Numbered from the stretch's first letter, positions 11,911-23,540 are shown. The stretch is 64,000 bases of DNA from Ilex aquifolium (GCA_951799425.1 OX637398.1:20718270-20782269); one strand, 5' to 3'. Translations and numbers: made by a program. The notes: generated from the sequence alone by a model not told the origin.

Positions 11911-11918
11911 CTTATATA
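11911..11918 (-). promoter_or_regulatory. Candidate HIPP TATA box
   Basis: TATATAAG read on the minus strand, about 400 nt upstream of the HIPP ATG. It implies a start near 11880 and a 5' leader of about 370 nt. The position is plausible but not supported by transcript data. Confidence 0.4.
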
Positions 11919-12200
11919 GACATTTATTTTCAGGTTCAAACAGAAGACAAAAAGAAAGGTGGTCCCCATCCACCCCAAAGGGGAAAAAATAACACTAGAC
12001 AATAGCCTTTAAGGAAACCTTTTTTTTTTGGCATCGACGTTGTCTTTAAAGCATCCATTAAATATGGTTCCTCATTTAATTTGGTTTTAAAGAGACAGCA
12101 TAGTACCATATACATTTTGATCCCTTAATATATTTCCTATCAATTTCATTTAAGGTGCATCACTAACAATGTATAGTTGAGGGACCCACTTAAAAATAAT

Positions 12201-12832
12201 ATGGGCAGAGCCAGGATTTCGCATTAGAAGGAGCAAACTATTACAGAAAAAAAATTTCACCAATTTATACAAAATATTTCCAAGCATGGGAAACTCTTTT
12301 AGGATTCAACACTAGATTACTATTAAAACAATAAAACCAATTTTCATTTAACTTAAAGAAATTATAAACAACAAACCATAAAATAACCTATGGTATTACA
12401 TTTCAACTCAATTACATACTAAAGTAGAATACAATGTTATTTCAAATCTCAACATTCGTCTATAATGTATTAATGATAAACTAAATTTTTAGCAATTCTC
12501 TTCAATGTACAAAATTACGTTACTCGTGAAAAAATCATTATTCATTTTATACTGTGAAAACTGATTAAAATCATTATTTCTCTTCAATGTACAATCATGA
12601 AACTAAAGCATTCTTTTCTTTTCTTTTCTTTTCTTTTTGGTTTTGGGGGGGGGGGGGACAATGGGCCACTAACTTGCCAAGAATTAAAAACAAGTTAGGA
12701 CCTTTGTAAACATTTTCAAAAAATCAAGGGGGACAAATGTATTAAAATAATCAAACTATCATAAATAAAGAGATTCAAAAACTCATGTGGGGCAAGTGCC
12801 CACCCTTTCTCCCTATGTGGCTTTGCCCTTGC
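12201..12832. repeat. Dispersed repeat with inverted GGGCAGAGCC-type ends
   Basis: The left end ATGGGCAGAGCCAGGATTT and the reverse complement of the right end (GCAAGGGCAAAGCCACATAGGG) are similar. Similar 'gggc-gagcc' ends occur in repeats I associate with plant genomes. No open frame and no certain target duplication; class not assigned. Confidence 0.4.
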
Positions 12833-13909
12833 TTACCTGAATTTATAACAGATAATGTACCATTGATTGAATTTGAAAAATATATATATATATATATATA
12901 TTAGATAATGTCTCACTTTGTATTGTAATAATTAGCTAGGAAGCAAGGAAATGAAAAAGAAATACAGTGTATTTAATAACCAACCGATTTGCGAATTATT
13001 ATCTCAAAAGTCTAACATTTATTTTTGTGGCAACTTTTTTTTGTGTCTAATGTATTAAAGATTAAGTGCATTCAAAATTCACACTTGAAAAAAAAAACAT
13101 AATAATTATTATATTTCTTTGCTACCACAGATAATGTATTGTGTGAATTGTGGAACTGATGCACTTTGGTCACATGAATACAAAGGAACTTGTTGAGTAA
13201 AAAAATATTCTATATTTTGTTTTTAAATTTTATATTTTTCACATTGTCATTTGTCAAAAAAAAAATATAATATCAAAAATAATTTTTCAATACTATACAA
13301 AGTGTGGGCCAATGCCTACATAAAAAAACCCGCCCAACAATAGAAAGGCTACCTGCCACGTTTCAAGATGTCTGATATGACACGTGTCCAATATAGATTT
13401 CTTCGTGGGTGTTAGCTGAGAAAATATTTAGTGTGTATAAGGTACCAATGTCCCAGTGTTATGCAGTGCCTCCACGCAATGAAAAATTATCACAACAGTC
13501 ACTTGTCAGACATGCACGTTGATTTATTAAAAAAAAAAATGCTAACAACTTCACTAGTGATAATAATTTACTGTTAATATATAATATTATATAAGTAATG
13601 TACACTGATATTTTCTCGTGCTAGCTAGAGCCCAATGGCGAAGGTGAAAAGTTATTAAAGAGTTGGCCGCAACCGATGCGGGATTTCAATTTATCTTTTT
13701 TTATGAACACAATGGAACTACATGCATATTTTGAAAATATAAGGGTTCAGGTTTGTTGATAAGTTGCCATCCACTCCTACACAAATTAGATCTTTTTGGG
13801 GTTGGTGCTTAGACATGAGCTTGTTGATTTTCTTGGGCTCTTATGACTATAGTATGTGATTTTGAATCAAATATGTTCAAAATATGCATATACCTTTTTA
13901 TATTCAAAA
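12833..13909. other. No gene seen
   Basis: AT-rich DNA with a (TA)n run near 12882-12901. A CACGTG G-box lies in GACACGTGTCC near 13380, but no coding sequence is nearby to regulate. Confidence 0.45.
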
Positions 13910-14230
13910 CTAGTAGTCTGCCACGTGCAATGTAAGAGATTATAATTCATATTTTTTTATATAAAAAATTATTTTATAAGTTAAATAAATAATTATATAA
14001 ATTTTTTGAGTGATAAAAAGTAATTTTTTGAATAAATTTTAACAAATAATGGTTAGTTATTGAGGAGTTGGTGGGTAGTTACTAATGACACATGTCAGCG
14101 TTCAATTGGAGGGAGACTTAAGTTTTGAATTAAAAAATTCTAAATTCTAATAAATTAAGAAATGAGGAGGGAAGGTTTCTCAAGACCTCCCACCTCTTCT
14201 TTGATTGTTTTATATATATAAATAGATAGA
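13910..14230 (-). mobile_element. Short Helitron-like element
   Basis: On the minus strand the element starts A^TC at 14230 (TCTATCTATTTATATATATA) and ends ...GCAGACTACTAG at 13910, followed by T. The 5' end resembles that of the element at 7432-8058. The subterminal hairpin is degenerate, making the 3' end weaker. It is 321 bp with no gene. Confidence 0.45.
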
Positions 14231-14253
14231 TATGCATATATTCTTTTATATTC

Positions 14254-14255
<2 letters not shown>

Positions 14256-14327
<72 letters not shown>
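14256..14327. repeat. (TA)n microsatellite
   Basis: About 72 bp of uninterrupted AT dinucleotides, just outside the 5' end of the Helitron-like element and next to the LTR relic. Confidence 0.95.
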
Positions 14328-14331
<4 letters not shown>

Positions 14332-14380
14332 GCAATAGATCTGCATATAAATCAATAAAATAAATTTAAGTTACCATATT

Positions 14381-14393
14381 GGCTCTGATACCA
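14381..14393 (-). other. Primer-binding site complementary to initiator tRNA-Met
   Basis: TGGTATCAGAGCC on the minus strand, the standard plant tRNA-iMet primer site of copia and many gypsy elements. It shows that an LTR lies at higher coordinates and that the element ran leftward; its internal region is gone. Confidence 0.7.
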
Positions 14394-14760
14394 AAACACA
14401 AAGTATCGATGCAAATATCAAGGAAAGCTTTTATTTAATACAAAACTTTATACAAAACTTTACTTACAGAGATGGTGGATAAGACTGAAGATGAAAGCTA
14501 ATTTACAAGAGAGTGGGTTCAGAGGATGTATATACAAAACTTTACTTACAGAGGGGGTGGAGAAGACTGAAAATGAAACTAATTTACAAGAGAGTGGGTT
14601 CAGAGGATGTGCAAGAAAAGGAAGGAGACAAGAGAGGAAGGTGTAAGGTAATGTGTGTCATGAGGTGTGTCCAACAGGTTGGATCTGCACCTTTATTTAT
14701 AGAGGCCGGACTTCAAATCTGAATTATATATATATATATAGGGCAAGAGCTGGCTTCCTC
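14394..14760 (-). repeat. LTR relic (minus orientation)
   Basis: This sequence abuts the tRNA-Met primer site and contains a minus-strand TATAAATA box (14701-14694), so it should be the 5' LTR of a leftward element. The outer end near 14760 is a guess because no second LTR exists for comparison. It contains an internal 82-bp tandem duplication. Confidence 0.5.
14449..14611. repeat. 82-bp direct tandem duplication
   Basis: Unit 1 (14449-14530) and unit 2 (14531 to about 14611) both begin TATACAAAACTTTACTTACAG and end GGGTTCAGAGGATGT, with a few substitutions and a small indel. The copy lies inside the LTR relic. Confidence 0.85.
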
Positions 14761-15403
14761 TAATGAGGGGTTCTTTATTTATTTTATTTTTTTTGGTCTA
14801 TCAAGAAACAAAGATACAACAAACAACACAAAAACAACAAGTAGCCTAAAAATAAAACAAAACAAAATTTCAACCAATATCCTCTCTTGCTTCTTTTTGT
14901 ACGAGTCTTCTTAACTATTGAGGGGTTCTTTATTAGGGGTTGTCGGTTTTTGGGTTATTTTTTGGGGCTTAATTGGGCCACAGGCGTGTCCATGAAAATG
15001 ATGGGGCAAAAGGAAAACAAGTTTACGACGGTCATGTGAAGAGCGCGTTAAAGTTGCCAAAATTACACTTACATCCTTTAGGATTTACACAATTTATATA
15101 AAATGCTCTTATAGTTTTTGTGATTACACTGCATCACTTTTGAAACTAACAAATCCGCTGATGTATTCCCTATCTCAGTAGTCCAACTTACACCCACTTT
15201 TATATTCCGAAAATAAAAGTGTCAAATTGTCTTGAATAAAACATTAAGGGTGTGTTTGCTTTAGGTATTAGCAAAGAGGGACTTTAAAAGATAACGTTGG
15301 GTCCATTCTATCCCTCTTATATCCATGTTTGGATACACAATTTAGGTCCGGTATTATCACCTAAAAATAATACCGGCCCGAATAAATAATGTATTTAATA
15401 CTA
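14761..15403. other. No gene seen
   Basis: AT-rich DNA with no coding frame. Part of it may belong to an older repeat into which the Mutator-like element inserted. Confidence 0.4.
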
Positions 15404-16484
15404 GAGAAATTTGGAGGCCGGTTCTCATATATAGACTTATTTAGACTTAAGTCCGCCAAGAAAACTTATTTGTTATAAAGTCCATTTTTTGTTAATTTTA
15501 TCAGACTATCATTTCCTTTTAAAAGTGAAGAAAAAATAAAAATTAAAAACTCCTAAATTTTAGGAGTTTAACTAATATTAAAAAAATTTCTCTATCATAT
15601 ATATATATATATATTGTAACATTAAAAATAAAAAATATTAACATTCAAATACAAAAAATAAAATATATCATTTAAACAAACAAAATAATACCATTTAAAC
15701 ACAAAAAAATAGTAACATTTAAATATAAAAAAATAGTAATATTCAATATTTGTATTTAAAAAAAATAACAATAGTAACACGTTCAACAAAAATAGTAATA
15801 TGCTTAACAAAAACAGTAACATGCTCAACAAAAAAATAGCAATATAGAACATTGAATAAAATTGAAAATAAAAATAGTAGGATTCAAACCCATAACCAGA
15901 GGAAGAAACCTCCAATTTTTCAGCATCCAAAAAAGTAACACAGAAAAAGTAATAACATGCTCAATAAAAAATAGTAACATGAAAAAAATAGTGATATGTG
16001 TTATTAAATTATGTTTTGAAATTGATGTTATTCAACTGATGTTATTATGCTAACATCAAGTACTTGGCGTGTACTGGGCATGTTACTTTTTAAAAATCTC
16101 GAGCTCGTACTCTAGCTTCAACCTTCATCCCTTTCAAATTAGCCTCAAATCTTGAAAGCTGATTATTTAAATGTATAACAGACAAAATAATGACTAAGAA
16201 TTTGAATTTGAAGTATTATGGAAAGATGTAATCGATAATTACTATCGTAAATCAAGTATTTCTATATTCAATCATTGGTCTCTATATATAGCTCCTTGTA
16301 GATAATGTCTTCAACTTTCCATAACTGACCAAACTAACACTGTTAAGAGTATTTTTGAGATTAAAAAAAAAAATGGACTTAACTCTTTACTATTAAGATT
16401 AAAAACAGATTTACCCCAAAATAAGTTTACTTAACGAACTCAAGTCATTATAAGTCCATATAGGAAGGCTTTGCCCCAATTTTT
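15404..16484. mobile_element. Mutator-like non-autonomous element
   Basis: About 65-bp imperfect terminal inverted repeats: the left end GAGAAATTTGGAGGCCGG... pairs with the reverse complement of the right end, AAAAATTGGGGCAAAGCC..., and both continue into a shared GACTTA...CTTAAGTC-like segment. Flanks are ATTTAATACTA (15393-15403) and ACTTAATACTA (16485-16495). A 9-11-bp duplication with long inverted repeats is typical of Mutator-like elements. The 102-codon frame at 15622-15930 is AT-driven low complexity and not a transposase. Confidence 0.6.
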
Positions 16485-16495
16485 ACTTAATACTA

Positions 16496-18658
16496 CGTAC
16501 AACCTCTTAAATAAACCCACATTTTTTGTGAGTTTAAATAGTCCAATTGAGATGTATTTAGCCAAAATACATTTTTATCCTCAAATATTTCTAGTATATA
16601 AATATCACTCTTTATCTTGAGGATTTTTTAATAATTTAATGTTTATATTATCATTCAATATTCCATCCAAACAACGTATTTGATGGGATAAATGTGGGGC
16701 CCACTACTTCTTAATACTTGAACCAAACATATGATGAGGAGACATTATCACTATAATTAACCAAAAGACCGAATGAATAGGTAAGAGATGAACGACATTA
16801 TCTAATCCGGTCTTACCTAAGGATAACAATGTCAATTAGGTGTGATGATACATATCATCTTACTTTTCGTAGCAATATAGATTCATGTAATATTTGTGTA
16901 ACCTATTGATCACAAACTGCATGATTATGGCATTAGTTTTCTTCAATTAAATTCATCTAAAATAGATCCCATAAATTGAACATCTACTTGATCGGCATTT
17001 TAGGCTATCAAAGTAATATAAAAATAATTCATTTTTACAAAATTCATGCAATCTAGATCAATAACTTAAAGAATAAAATAGATATTTTCTATTTGAAGTA
17101 CCAATTACTCTGATTTTTCATGTGAAAATTCAATTATTCATATCTAATACTAACTTGACATATTAATTACTAGGGGTAACTCATGCCTGAAGACACGGTA
17201 CAATGTGAATAGTTTTAATAGGAATATTAGTGACCATTGAATGAGTCTATTTAAGACTATCTGATGAACTTATTAAAATTTATCCTAGTTTACATTATAG
17301 ATTTATATTAATTGAATATGTGAATTTTAGATTTGTGTGGTGCCGAATTTGAGTGGTGAACAGATGATGTAAAACTTATCGAAGTAGGTTTTTTGTTTTT
17401 TAGCCCTTTTGTCAATCCACTTGCCTTGGTGGCGAGAGTAGGATTAGCACCTCCCATTAATCTGTTTAATAAATTTTTTAAAGGTGACCTCTTAGAAAAC
17501 TAAACCATGGAGCCGTTTGGCTGCTTAGACAGCTGGAATAAATTTGTTGTGTAGTATGAGTGATGGTGACCACCCTTCTCCATTTCAAAGTGGACGCTCT
17601 CAAGCTCCCCCACTAGCCCCTCCCAAAATTTAATCTATTTAGCTTTCCTATTTTTTAATTGCTACTTGTTATTTTTATCCCTTAAATCTCTTTTTTATCC
17701 CATTTAATCTTTTTACTTCAACCTATTAAGTTCACCCCATTAATTATTAAACTCACTTCGTCTATATTCACTAATTAAAAACTAAATTCATTCAATTTTA
17801 TTTCAACCTACTATATAGACAATGATCAAAATTTTATTTCGGTGTATTATTTGGGTACGAAAATATTTCAAAAATAGAATAAAAAAAAATAAAAAATAAT
17901 AATTTATTTTTAAAATATTAGTCAAAATATATCAAAATATCTTAAAAAACCTTAAAATATTTCGAAGACATTGGTAAAAATATGTCAAAATACCTCAAAA
18001 TATTCTAGATCACCTTAGAATACTGAAATTTCGTTTCAATCACTATTTTTGTTTCAGTTTTAAATATATATTTAATAGTTTAATTGGATAGGAATAAATG
18101 TGGTGAACTTAGTCATTAATGAGGTGGGTATAAATTGAATGAATTTAGTAGTTTGAAGTAAGAAAATTAAATGGAGTTAGAAATAAGATTTAAAATGTGG
18201 GAATAGTCCCACCCTTTTTAATTAACATTCAGTTTGTGCGGTTTGTGCAATGCACAGAATTTATTTATTTTTCCCACCACCACCCAACACTCACTCTTTA
18301 CCGTATAACCTAAGCTCTCTTCCAGAAAAAACAATGATTATTTTAGTATATAGAAAAAATGTGATTGTTTAATACGGAGACTTGATGCACTATTGTCATT
18401 ACATGAGCAGTGAGCTGAAGATTAAATGTGATCTACAATCGATACAAATGGTATTATCGTTGAGAAATTACGTAGATGCAGACACGAGAGAAAAAAGTAA
18501 TATGCATTATCTCCTAACCGACAAATTTATACCAGAATCTTTAATTTTAAAGGGTTTTGATGGGCACAAAGATTCAAATAATGATATGTTTCACTATATA
18601 ATTTTAAGGGTTAATTATCCTTTGCACCAAAGAGTTTGAAAAAATCTTAATTTGTACC
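16496..18658. other. No gene seen
   Basis: AT-rich DNA without coding frames. A CTAG at 17170-17173 next to a decayed GCCTGAAGACAC hairpin on the reverse strand resembles the Helitron 3' end at 7432, but no 5' end was found. Confidence 0.4.
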
Positions 18659-19396
18659 TGTTTACACCCGAAAATAGCGAGATTAAAGGGTGACACATGG
18701 AAGGGATCTGATGGTCAAAAGGGAGTCTGTGAAAGTCCACAATTGACAGAGCTATCAAAAGAGTAGGACTTTTAGAATCACGATAAACGAAAAAATGTGA
18801 CATCATAAGCCGCTAGTTAAAAAACAGTTTAGCACACATTCACGTATCTCTAGTAACAAGGTCATGATCACAAATAACAAGGTCATGATCACAAATAATG
18901 GCCTAAAACGATGAATCGACGATTGAGAGTCATCTCTATAAATAGCAAAGGTTAGGCCACTGAGAATGATCCTCACGATCAATCACAAAAACTCTTCATA
19001 AAGTCAGCTTACCTTTTTTTACTTACTTCTTGCTTCCGAGCAATTTTAATTTTTCTGCAATAAATCACTCTGGTGATCTTTTACTGCTTTCGTTTAATGC
19101 TAAGTTCAGGGTTCGTCTCGTCTTCTTTATTCGAATTTAAGTTATTTGCTACTTTGCATCCCTGCAATATACTTTATAGTGTAGTTCATACGTTTTTATT
19201 TTGGTGAAATTATTTAAAGTTCTTGAAGCTCCAGGCATAAAAAAGAACCTAGAGGTAACCTTATGTCTCACTACATTCGCCTGAATAGTCACAATTTTAG
19301 AACTCTACTTCAGTTCGAGTATATAAGGTCATACGTATTTGAATTTTAAGTCCACCTAGATTTTGACATGCCCGCAATCCAAAAATACGACAAATA
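18659..19396 (+). repeat. 5' LTR of element D
   Basis: Begins TGTTTACACC and ends ...ACAAATA (the expected terminal CA is mutated to TA). It aligns along its length with the two LTRs of element C and carries a TATAAATA promoter box at 18937-18944. The preceding GTACC (18654-18658) would be the left target duplication, but its partner is lost with the truncated right end. Confidence 0.85.
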
Positions 19397-19403
19397 TATA
19401 TTT

Positions 19404-19423
19404 TGGCATGCCCGGTGGGACCA
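19404..19423 (+). other. Primer-binding site of element D
   Basis: TGGCATGCCCGGTGGGACCA, a few bases after the LTR. The same site, slightly mutated, follows the 5' LTR of element C. The matching tRNA was not identified. Confidence 0.6.
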
Positions 19424-19436
19424 TCAGAGAAACAAC

Positions 19437-20503
19437 ATGACGAACACTCGGGGTAAAGCTAAAATTGGCTCATCCGAAGTGCCTCCAGCGCACGAAGTTG
19501 TGGAAGGAAGCATGGATTGCATCCAAGCATGGCTTATAAAGATACTACGAGAATACCGTGACTGCTTTGCCTGGAGTTATGAAGAAATGTCAGGGCTAGA
19601 TCCGGGCCTTAGTGGAACATCGGCTGTTAAAAAGGGAAGGATACATGCCGATTAAACAGGCCCCGAGGTTGATATCCCAAGAAGTAATTTTGCTAGTGAA
19701 AGAGGAGATTGAGCACCTCCTAAAGGAAAAGTGCATCTAGGTGGCACGTTACATAGAAAGGGTATCAAACATCGTGTCAGTCAAGAAGAAGACCAGCAAG
19801 ATCAGAATGTGTGGCGACTACTGTGACCTCAACATGGCGACTCCCAAAGATGAGTGTGTCTTGTCGTTGGCAGACCAGCTTGTAGATGCGGCGGCCATGA
19901 ATGCGATCATGTCATTTATGGACGATAACGCGGGCTACCATCAGATCTTCATCTCAGGAGGACTGGCACAATACTGTTTTCTGATGTTTTGGGTTGATTG
20001 GGATGTTTGAATAGAGAGTGATGTCATTTGGACTGAAAAACACAGGAGCCACATACTAGAGAGCCATGAACACCATCTAACACGACATGATCAGTAAGAT
20101 TGTAAAGGTGTACATTGATGACATCATAGTCAAGACTCAAGACATGGAGAAGCATTTTAGCAATCTAAAATCAGTTTTTGAAAGGATGCGTTTTCATCAG
20201 CTAAAGATGAACCTGCTAAAGTGTGCCTTTGGGGTTACGGTAGGGAATTTCCTTGGATTCCTAGTGCATAAGAAAGGAATCGAGGACGAAGGCCATCATA
20301 GACGCCGCACCTCCAAAGACCAAGAAGGAGCTTCAACGTCTGATTGTTCAAGTCAATTCCTTCGACAATTCATTACTAATTGCACAGGAAAAGTGCAAGC
20401 ATTCTCGCCGCTCTTGAAGCTAAAAGGTGCAAAAGACTTCAAATGGGAAGCACAAAATCAAGAGGCTTTCTGCCAGATCAAGAAGTATTTGGTGAACCCT
20501 TAA
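19437..20503 (+). pseudogene. Element D gag-stub/reverse transcriptase remnant
   Basis: The frame begins at the gag-type ATG (19437, MTNTRGKAK) and runs through the deletion junction near 19515-19531 straight into the sequence preceding RT. RT follows in pieces: the segment around 19741-20010 includes VCGDYCDLNM and MDDNAGYHQIF, and the active-site segment from 20087 reads VYIDDIIVKT, so the catalytic Asp pair is present. The pieces are separated by stops at 19653, near 19738 and at 20008. The fused frame is a deletion product, not a designed protein. RT would copy element RNA into DNA in virus-like particles; this copy cannot. Confidence 0.8.
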
Positions 20504-20509
20504 GCTCTT

Positions 20510-21370
20510 ATGACACCCATTAAAGGTAGGCCACTACTATTGTACTTATCAGTCGCACACGAATCCTTTAGATGTCTGTTGGCTCAAAATAATAATACAG
20601 GCAAAGAGCAAGCCATTTATTATTTAAGTAGAATATTGACTCTAGTAGAGCAACATTATAAGTCGATTGAGAAACTTTGTTTAGCATTGTACTTTGCATC
20701 ACAAAAGTTGAGATTCTATATGATTTCAGTTGTGGTGTATGTTGTCGGGCAAATTGATTTCATTAAGTACATGTTAACAAGACCGATTATTTGAGGCCGA
20801 ATAAACAAAAGGGTTCTAGCCTTGATGGAGTTTTCACTCCAATACCTACCACAGTGCAAGGTAAAAGGCCAGTCACTGACCGATTTCTTAGCAGATCACC
20901 CTTGTGTAGAAGTAGAGCAAGACACGAGGGAATCACTTGGTTTGCTAGGAGTACCCATGGTGTCATTAACACCATAGAAATTAAGATTCGATGGGTCAAA
21001 AAAAAAGATTCTGTAGGGGCCGAGGAGATTATAGAATCACCCTAGGGCCGTGAAATCCAACTGTCACTTAAACTAGATTTTGAATGTACTAACCACGAGG
21101 CCGAATACAAAGCGTTAATTATCGAGCTTGAAGTTTTGTTTGGAATGGGAGCATCAACGGTCAAAATAATCGGTGATTCACAATTAGTCATTAACCAGAT
21201 CACAGACAGTTTCCAATACAAAAGCTGGGAGCTATGCCCTTTCCACTCCATTGCAATGTCATTATTAGCAAATTTTGACGACGTGACGTTGCGAGCGGTC
21301 CCAAGAAAGATGAATGGCCAGGTTAACAACTTGGCCAAACTAGGATCAGGTCTAAGAATTCCTTGAGGTA
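20510..21370 (+). pseudogene. Element D RNase H and second (archaeal-type) RNase H-like remnant
   Basis: The first part (20510-20794) has the RNase H-type block with AIYYLSRILT and an EKLCLALYFASQKLRFY segment. The second (about 21060-21370) reads FECTNHEAEYKALI and GDSQLVINQI, typical of the additional RNase H domain of Tat-lineage elements. Stops interrupt at 20792-20794 and around 21043. The domain would remove element RNA from RNA:DNA hybrids. Confidence 0.75.
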
Positions 21371-21479
21371 TGGACGAGCAGGTAGTCAAAGTTCAAAGGA
21401 GAGTTATGCCATCCATAAACACCAGAGGAATAGACTTTGAGGAACTAATGGTGGAAGTGGAAGAGGAAGACTAGAGGTT

Positions 21480-22707
21480 CAACTTCATGCAGTTTCTAAG
21501 GTATCCAAATGAGAATGTGGAGTAGGCCGTCAGAAGATGGGCCGCTAACTATATACTCATAGATGGAGAACTGTATAAGAAAGGAATGCACAATGACCTA
21601 TTATTAAGTTTCATCGATAGGGAAGAGACCATCCTAATAATGGCCGAAAGGCATGAGGGCATATGGGGTGTGCATCAACCTGGCATCAAGATGCGATGGC
21701 TAATTAGAAGATATGGCTATTATTGGCCAAGATTGCATTGAATACCCAAGAGGCTGTCAAGCATGCCAATGCCATAGTCCCATCTAGAGGTCGCCAATAA
21801 TACAAATGCATCCTATAATAAAGTCATGTCCATTCAGAGCTTGAGCAATGGATTTGATAGGGAAGATTTTCTCCCTTCTACAAAGCAACATTCTTTTATC
21901 ATTTTGGCCACCGATTATTATACAAAGTGGATAGAGGCCATTCCAATGAAGGCAGTCAATTAGGTCGACATCATACGAATGATAAAAGAAAACACTGTGC
22001 ACCGATATGGGTGTCTACAACACATAGTGGCCGACTAAGGAATAGCCTTTGCAGGTAGCAAGGTCAAGAGATTTGTAGAGGAGTATGGTTTCAGCATAAT
22101 CCACTCAACCCATACTACGCATGAGGAAAAGGCCAAGCAGAGTCTACCAACATGGTGATGAATAGAATTATCACAAAGATGGTAGAAGACAACCTAAGGG
22201 GACGACAAGATAAACTATTGGAAGCACTATGGGCATACAAAAGGTCCAAACGATCTAGCACTGGAATCACACCATTCAAGCTGACGTATGGGTACGACGC
22301 AGTCTTACCTATGGAAATTACTGTGAAATCATTGTGAGTGGCTTTCCAGAATGGGTTAAGTCCAGCTGGATACAATGAAGCCATGATGATCGAGCTTGAG
22401 GATTTGGACAAAGTACGACTAGGTGCCTTGGATTGCATTAAGGTGAAAAAGCTTAGAGCTACTAGGGTGTACAACTAAAGGGTTAGAAACAGGACCTTCG
22501 GCATAGGCGACTTAGTTTGGAAAGTAATGTTGCCTTTGGGACTAAATAAACCGAGGATTGGCAAATGGTTGGCCAACTGGGAAGGGCCATTTGAAGTCCT
22601 CGAGGTCAAGAAAAGTGGTGTTTACCACTTGAAAGATTTGGATGAAGAATGCTATCATCAATCCATTAATGGACAATTCTTGAAGGCCTACAGACCAATG
22701 GTCTAGG
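21480..22707 (+). pseudogene. Element D integrase remnant
   Basis: An integrase-like region parallel to C 52380-53590: a zinc-finger part near 21640-21780 (RYGYYWPRLH then CQACQCH), the catalytic core from about 21840 (TDYYTKWIEAI), and a C-terminal half with MVEDNLRGR, TPFKLTYGYDAVLPMEI and NWEGPFEVL. Several stops (for example near 21961 and 22037) break it. Integrase would insert the element's DNA into chromosomes; this copy is dead. Confidence 0.75.
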
Positions 22708-22985
22708 AGGCCGCGAAATGAGAATGAGACCTTTAAGATAAGAGGTCACAACTGGCGGCCTAGGTCAGGCCGATGACCAATAAGGAAATCGTTCTACCAT
22801 TTAAAAGTTGTAAAAACGCAACAAAGAAAGTGGAAAAGAACAAATAACAGTGTAAATTTATTCATAGAAGTTTGTACCATTTCAGTGAATACAATTTTCA
22901 TAATACACAAAAATAAAGTGTTGCATAAACTTGATGTCAAAGTAGCTTGTTTTTAATGGCTTGTCATCTATATTTCAAAACTTGA
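22708..22985. other. Element D 3' non-coding remnant up to the D/E junction
   Basis: Matches the sequence that follows integrase in C (about 53590-53845), including the TTTATTCATAGAA and GAATACAATTT blocks. It ends abruptly at about 22985, where minus-strand RT sequence of element E begins. Confidence 0.7.
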
Positions 22986-23540
22986 AAAAATGGTATGCAC
23001 TTGTCAGATGACCTGGAGATAAATCTATTAAGAGCGACGGCCATGCCAGTCTACCTCTTTATTTCCATAATGGTCTTTGATTTCTCGAGTTTTACTAGGG
23101 TTTTTACCAGATCAGGATTGCCCTCAATTCCTTGCATGATAACTAAGAAGCCCAAAATTTTGCCTGAACCTACCCCAAAGGAATATTTTGAGGCATTTTG
23201 CCTCATTCGATAGTTTTGCCGCACGTTGAATATTCTCTAGAGGTCAGAAAGATGATCAAATGTTCTTCTACTTTTGGCCATCATGCCTTCAATGTACATT
23301 TCTGTTGTCCCTCCTAGTATTTCCTTAAACATTCACGTAACTAACCTTTATTATGTTACCTCGTCAATGTTCACTTCCATTGTCTCTCCTAGCATTTCCT
23401 TGAACATTCACGTAACTAACCTTTGGTACGTTACCCTAGCATTCTTAAGGCAAAAAGAAATCACGTCGTAACAGTATACCACATGTGGAGTGATGAATGA
23501 AGTTCTTTCCTGGTCTGGACAGAAAAGAGGTATTTGGTGG
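22986..23540 (-). pseudogene. Element E reverse transcriptase, distal part
   Basis: The minus-strand frame after the B insertion reads HQIPLFCPDQE, then LKNARVTYQRLV, a segment with YIEGMMAKS where Tat elements have Y-V-D-D, and finally GKILGFLVIMQGIE and ALNRFISRSSDKC. The DD-to-EG change destroys the polymerase active site. A 75-bp tandem duplication and several stops add damage. The truncation at 22986 is the junction with element D. Confidence 0.75.
23286..23435. repeat. 75-bp tandem duplication in element E RT
   Basis: Two adjacent units (about 23286-23360 and 23361-23435) share TCCTAG-ATTTCCTT-AACATTCACGTAACTAACCTTT. The period of 75 keeps the reading frame, adding 25 codons near the RT active site. 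The copies differ at about a dozen positions, so the duplication is not recent. Confidence 0.85.

Larger units (their letters stand above)
18659..22985 (+). mobile_element. Element D: deleted, 3'-truncated Tat-type Ty3/gypsy retrotransposon
   Basis: It has a 5' LTR, a primer site, a stub of gag fused to RT, RNase H and integrase. The same family as element C, it follows C colinearly except for loss of about 3.7 kb (C positions about 46750 to 50430), which removes most of gag and all of protease. Homology to C stops near 22980, at the point equivalent to about 53845 in C, before the antisense gene. No 3' LTR is present, and element E sequence begins immediately. The coding parts are riddled with stops. 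Confidence 0.85.

Noticed and set aside
15622..15930. 102-codon minus-strand frame rich in Phe, Tyr and Leu
   Set aside because: Low-complexity translation of an A-rich tract inside the Mutator-like element.
17170..17200. Helitron 3' end similar to the one at 7432
   Set aside because: The hairpin is mutated and no A^TC 5' end could be found to the right.
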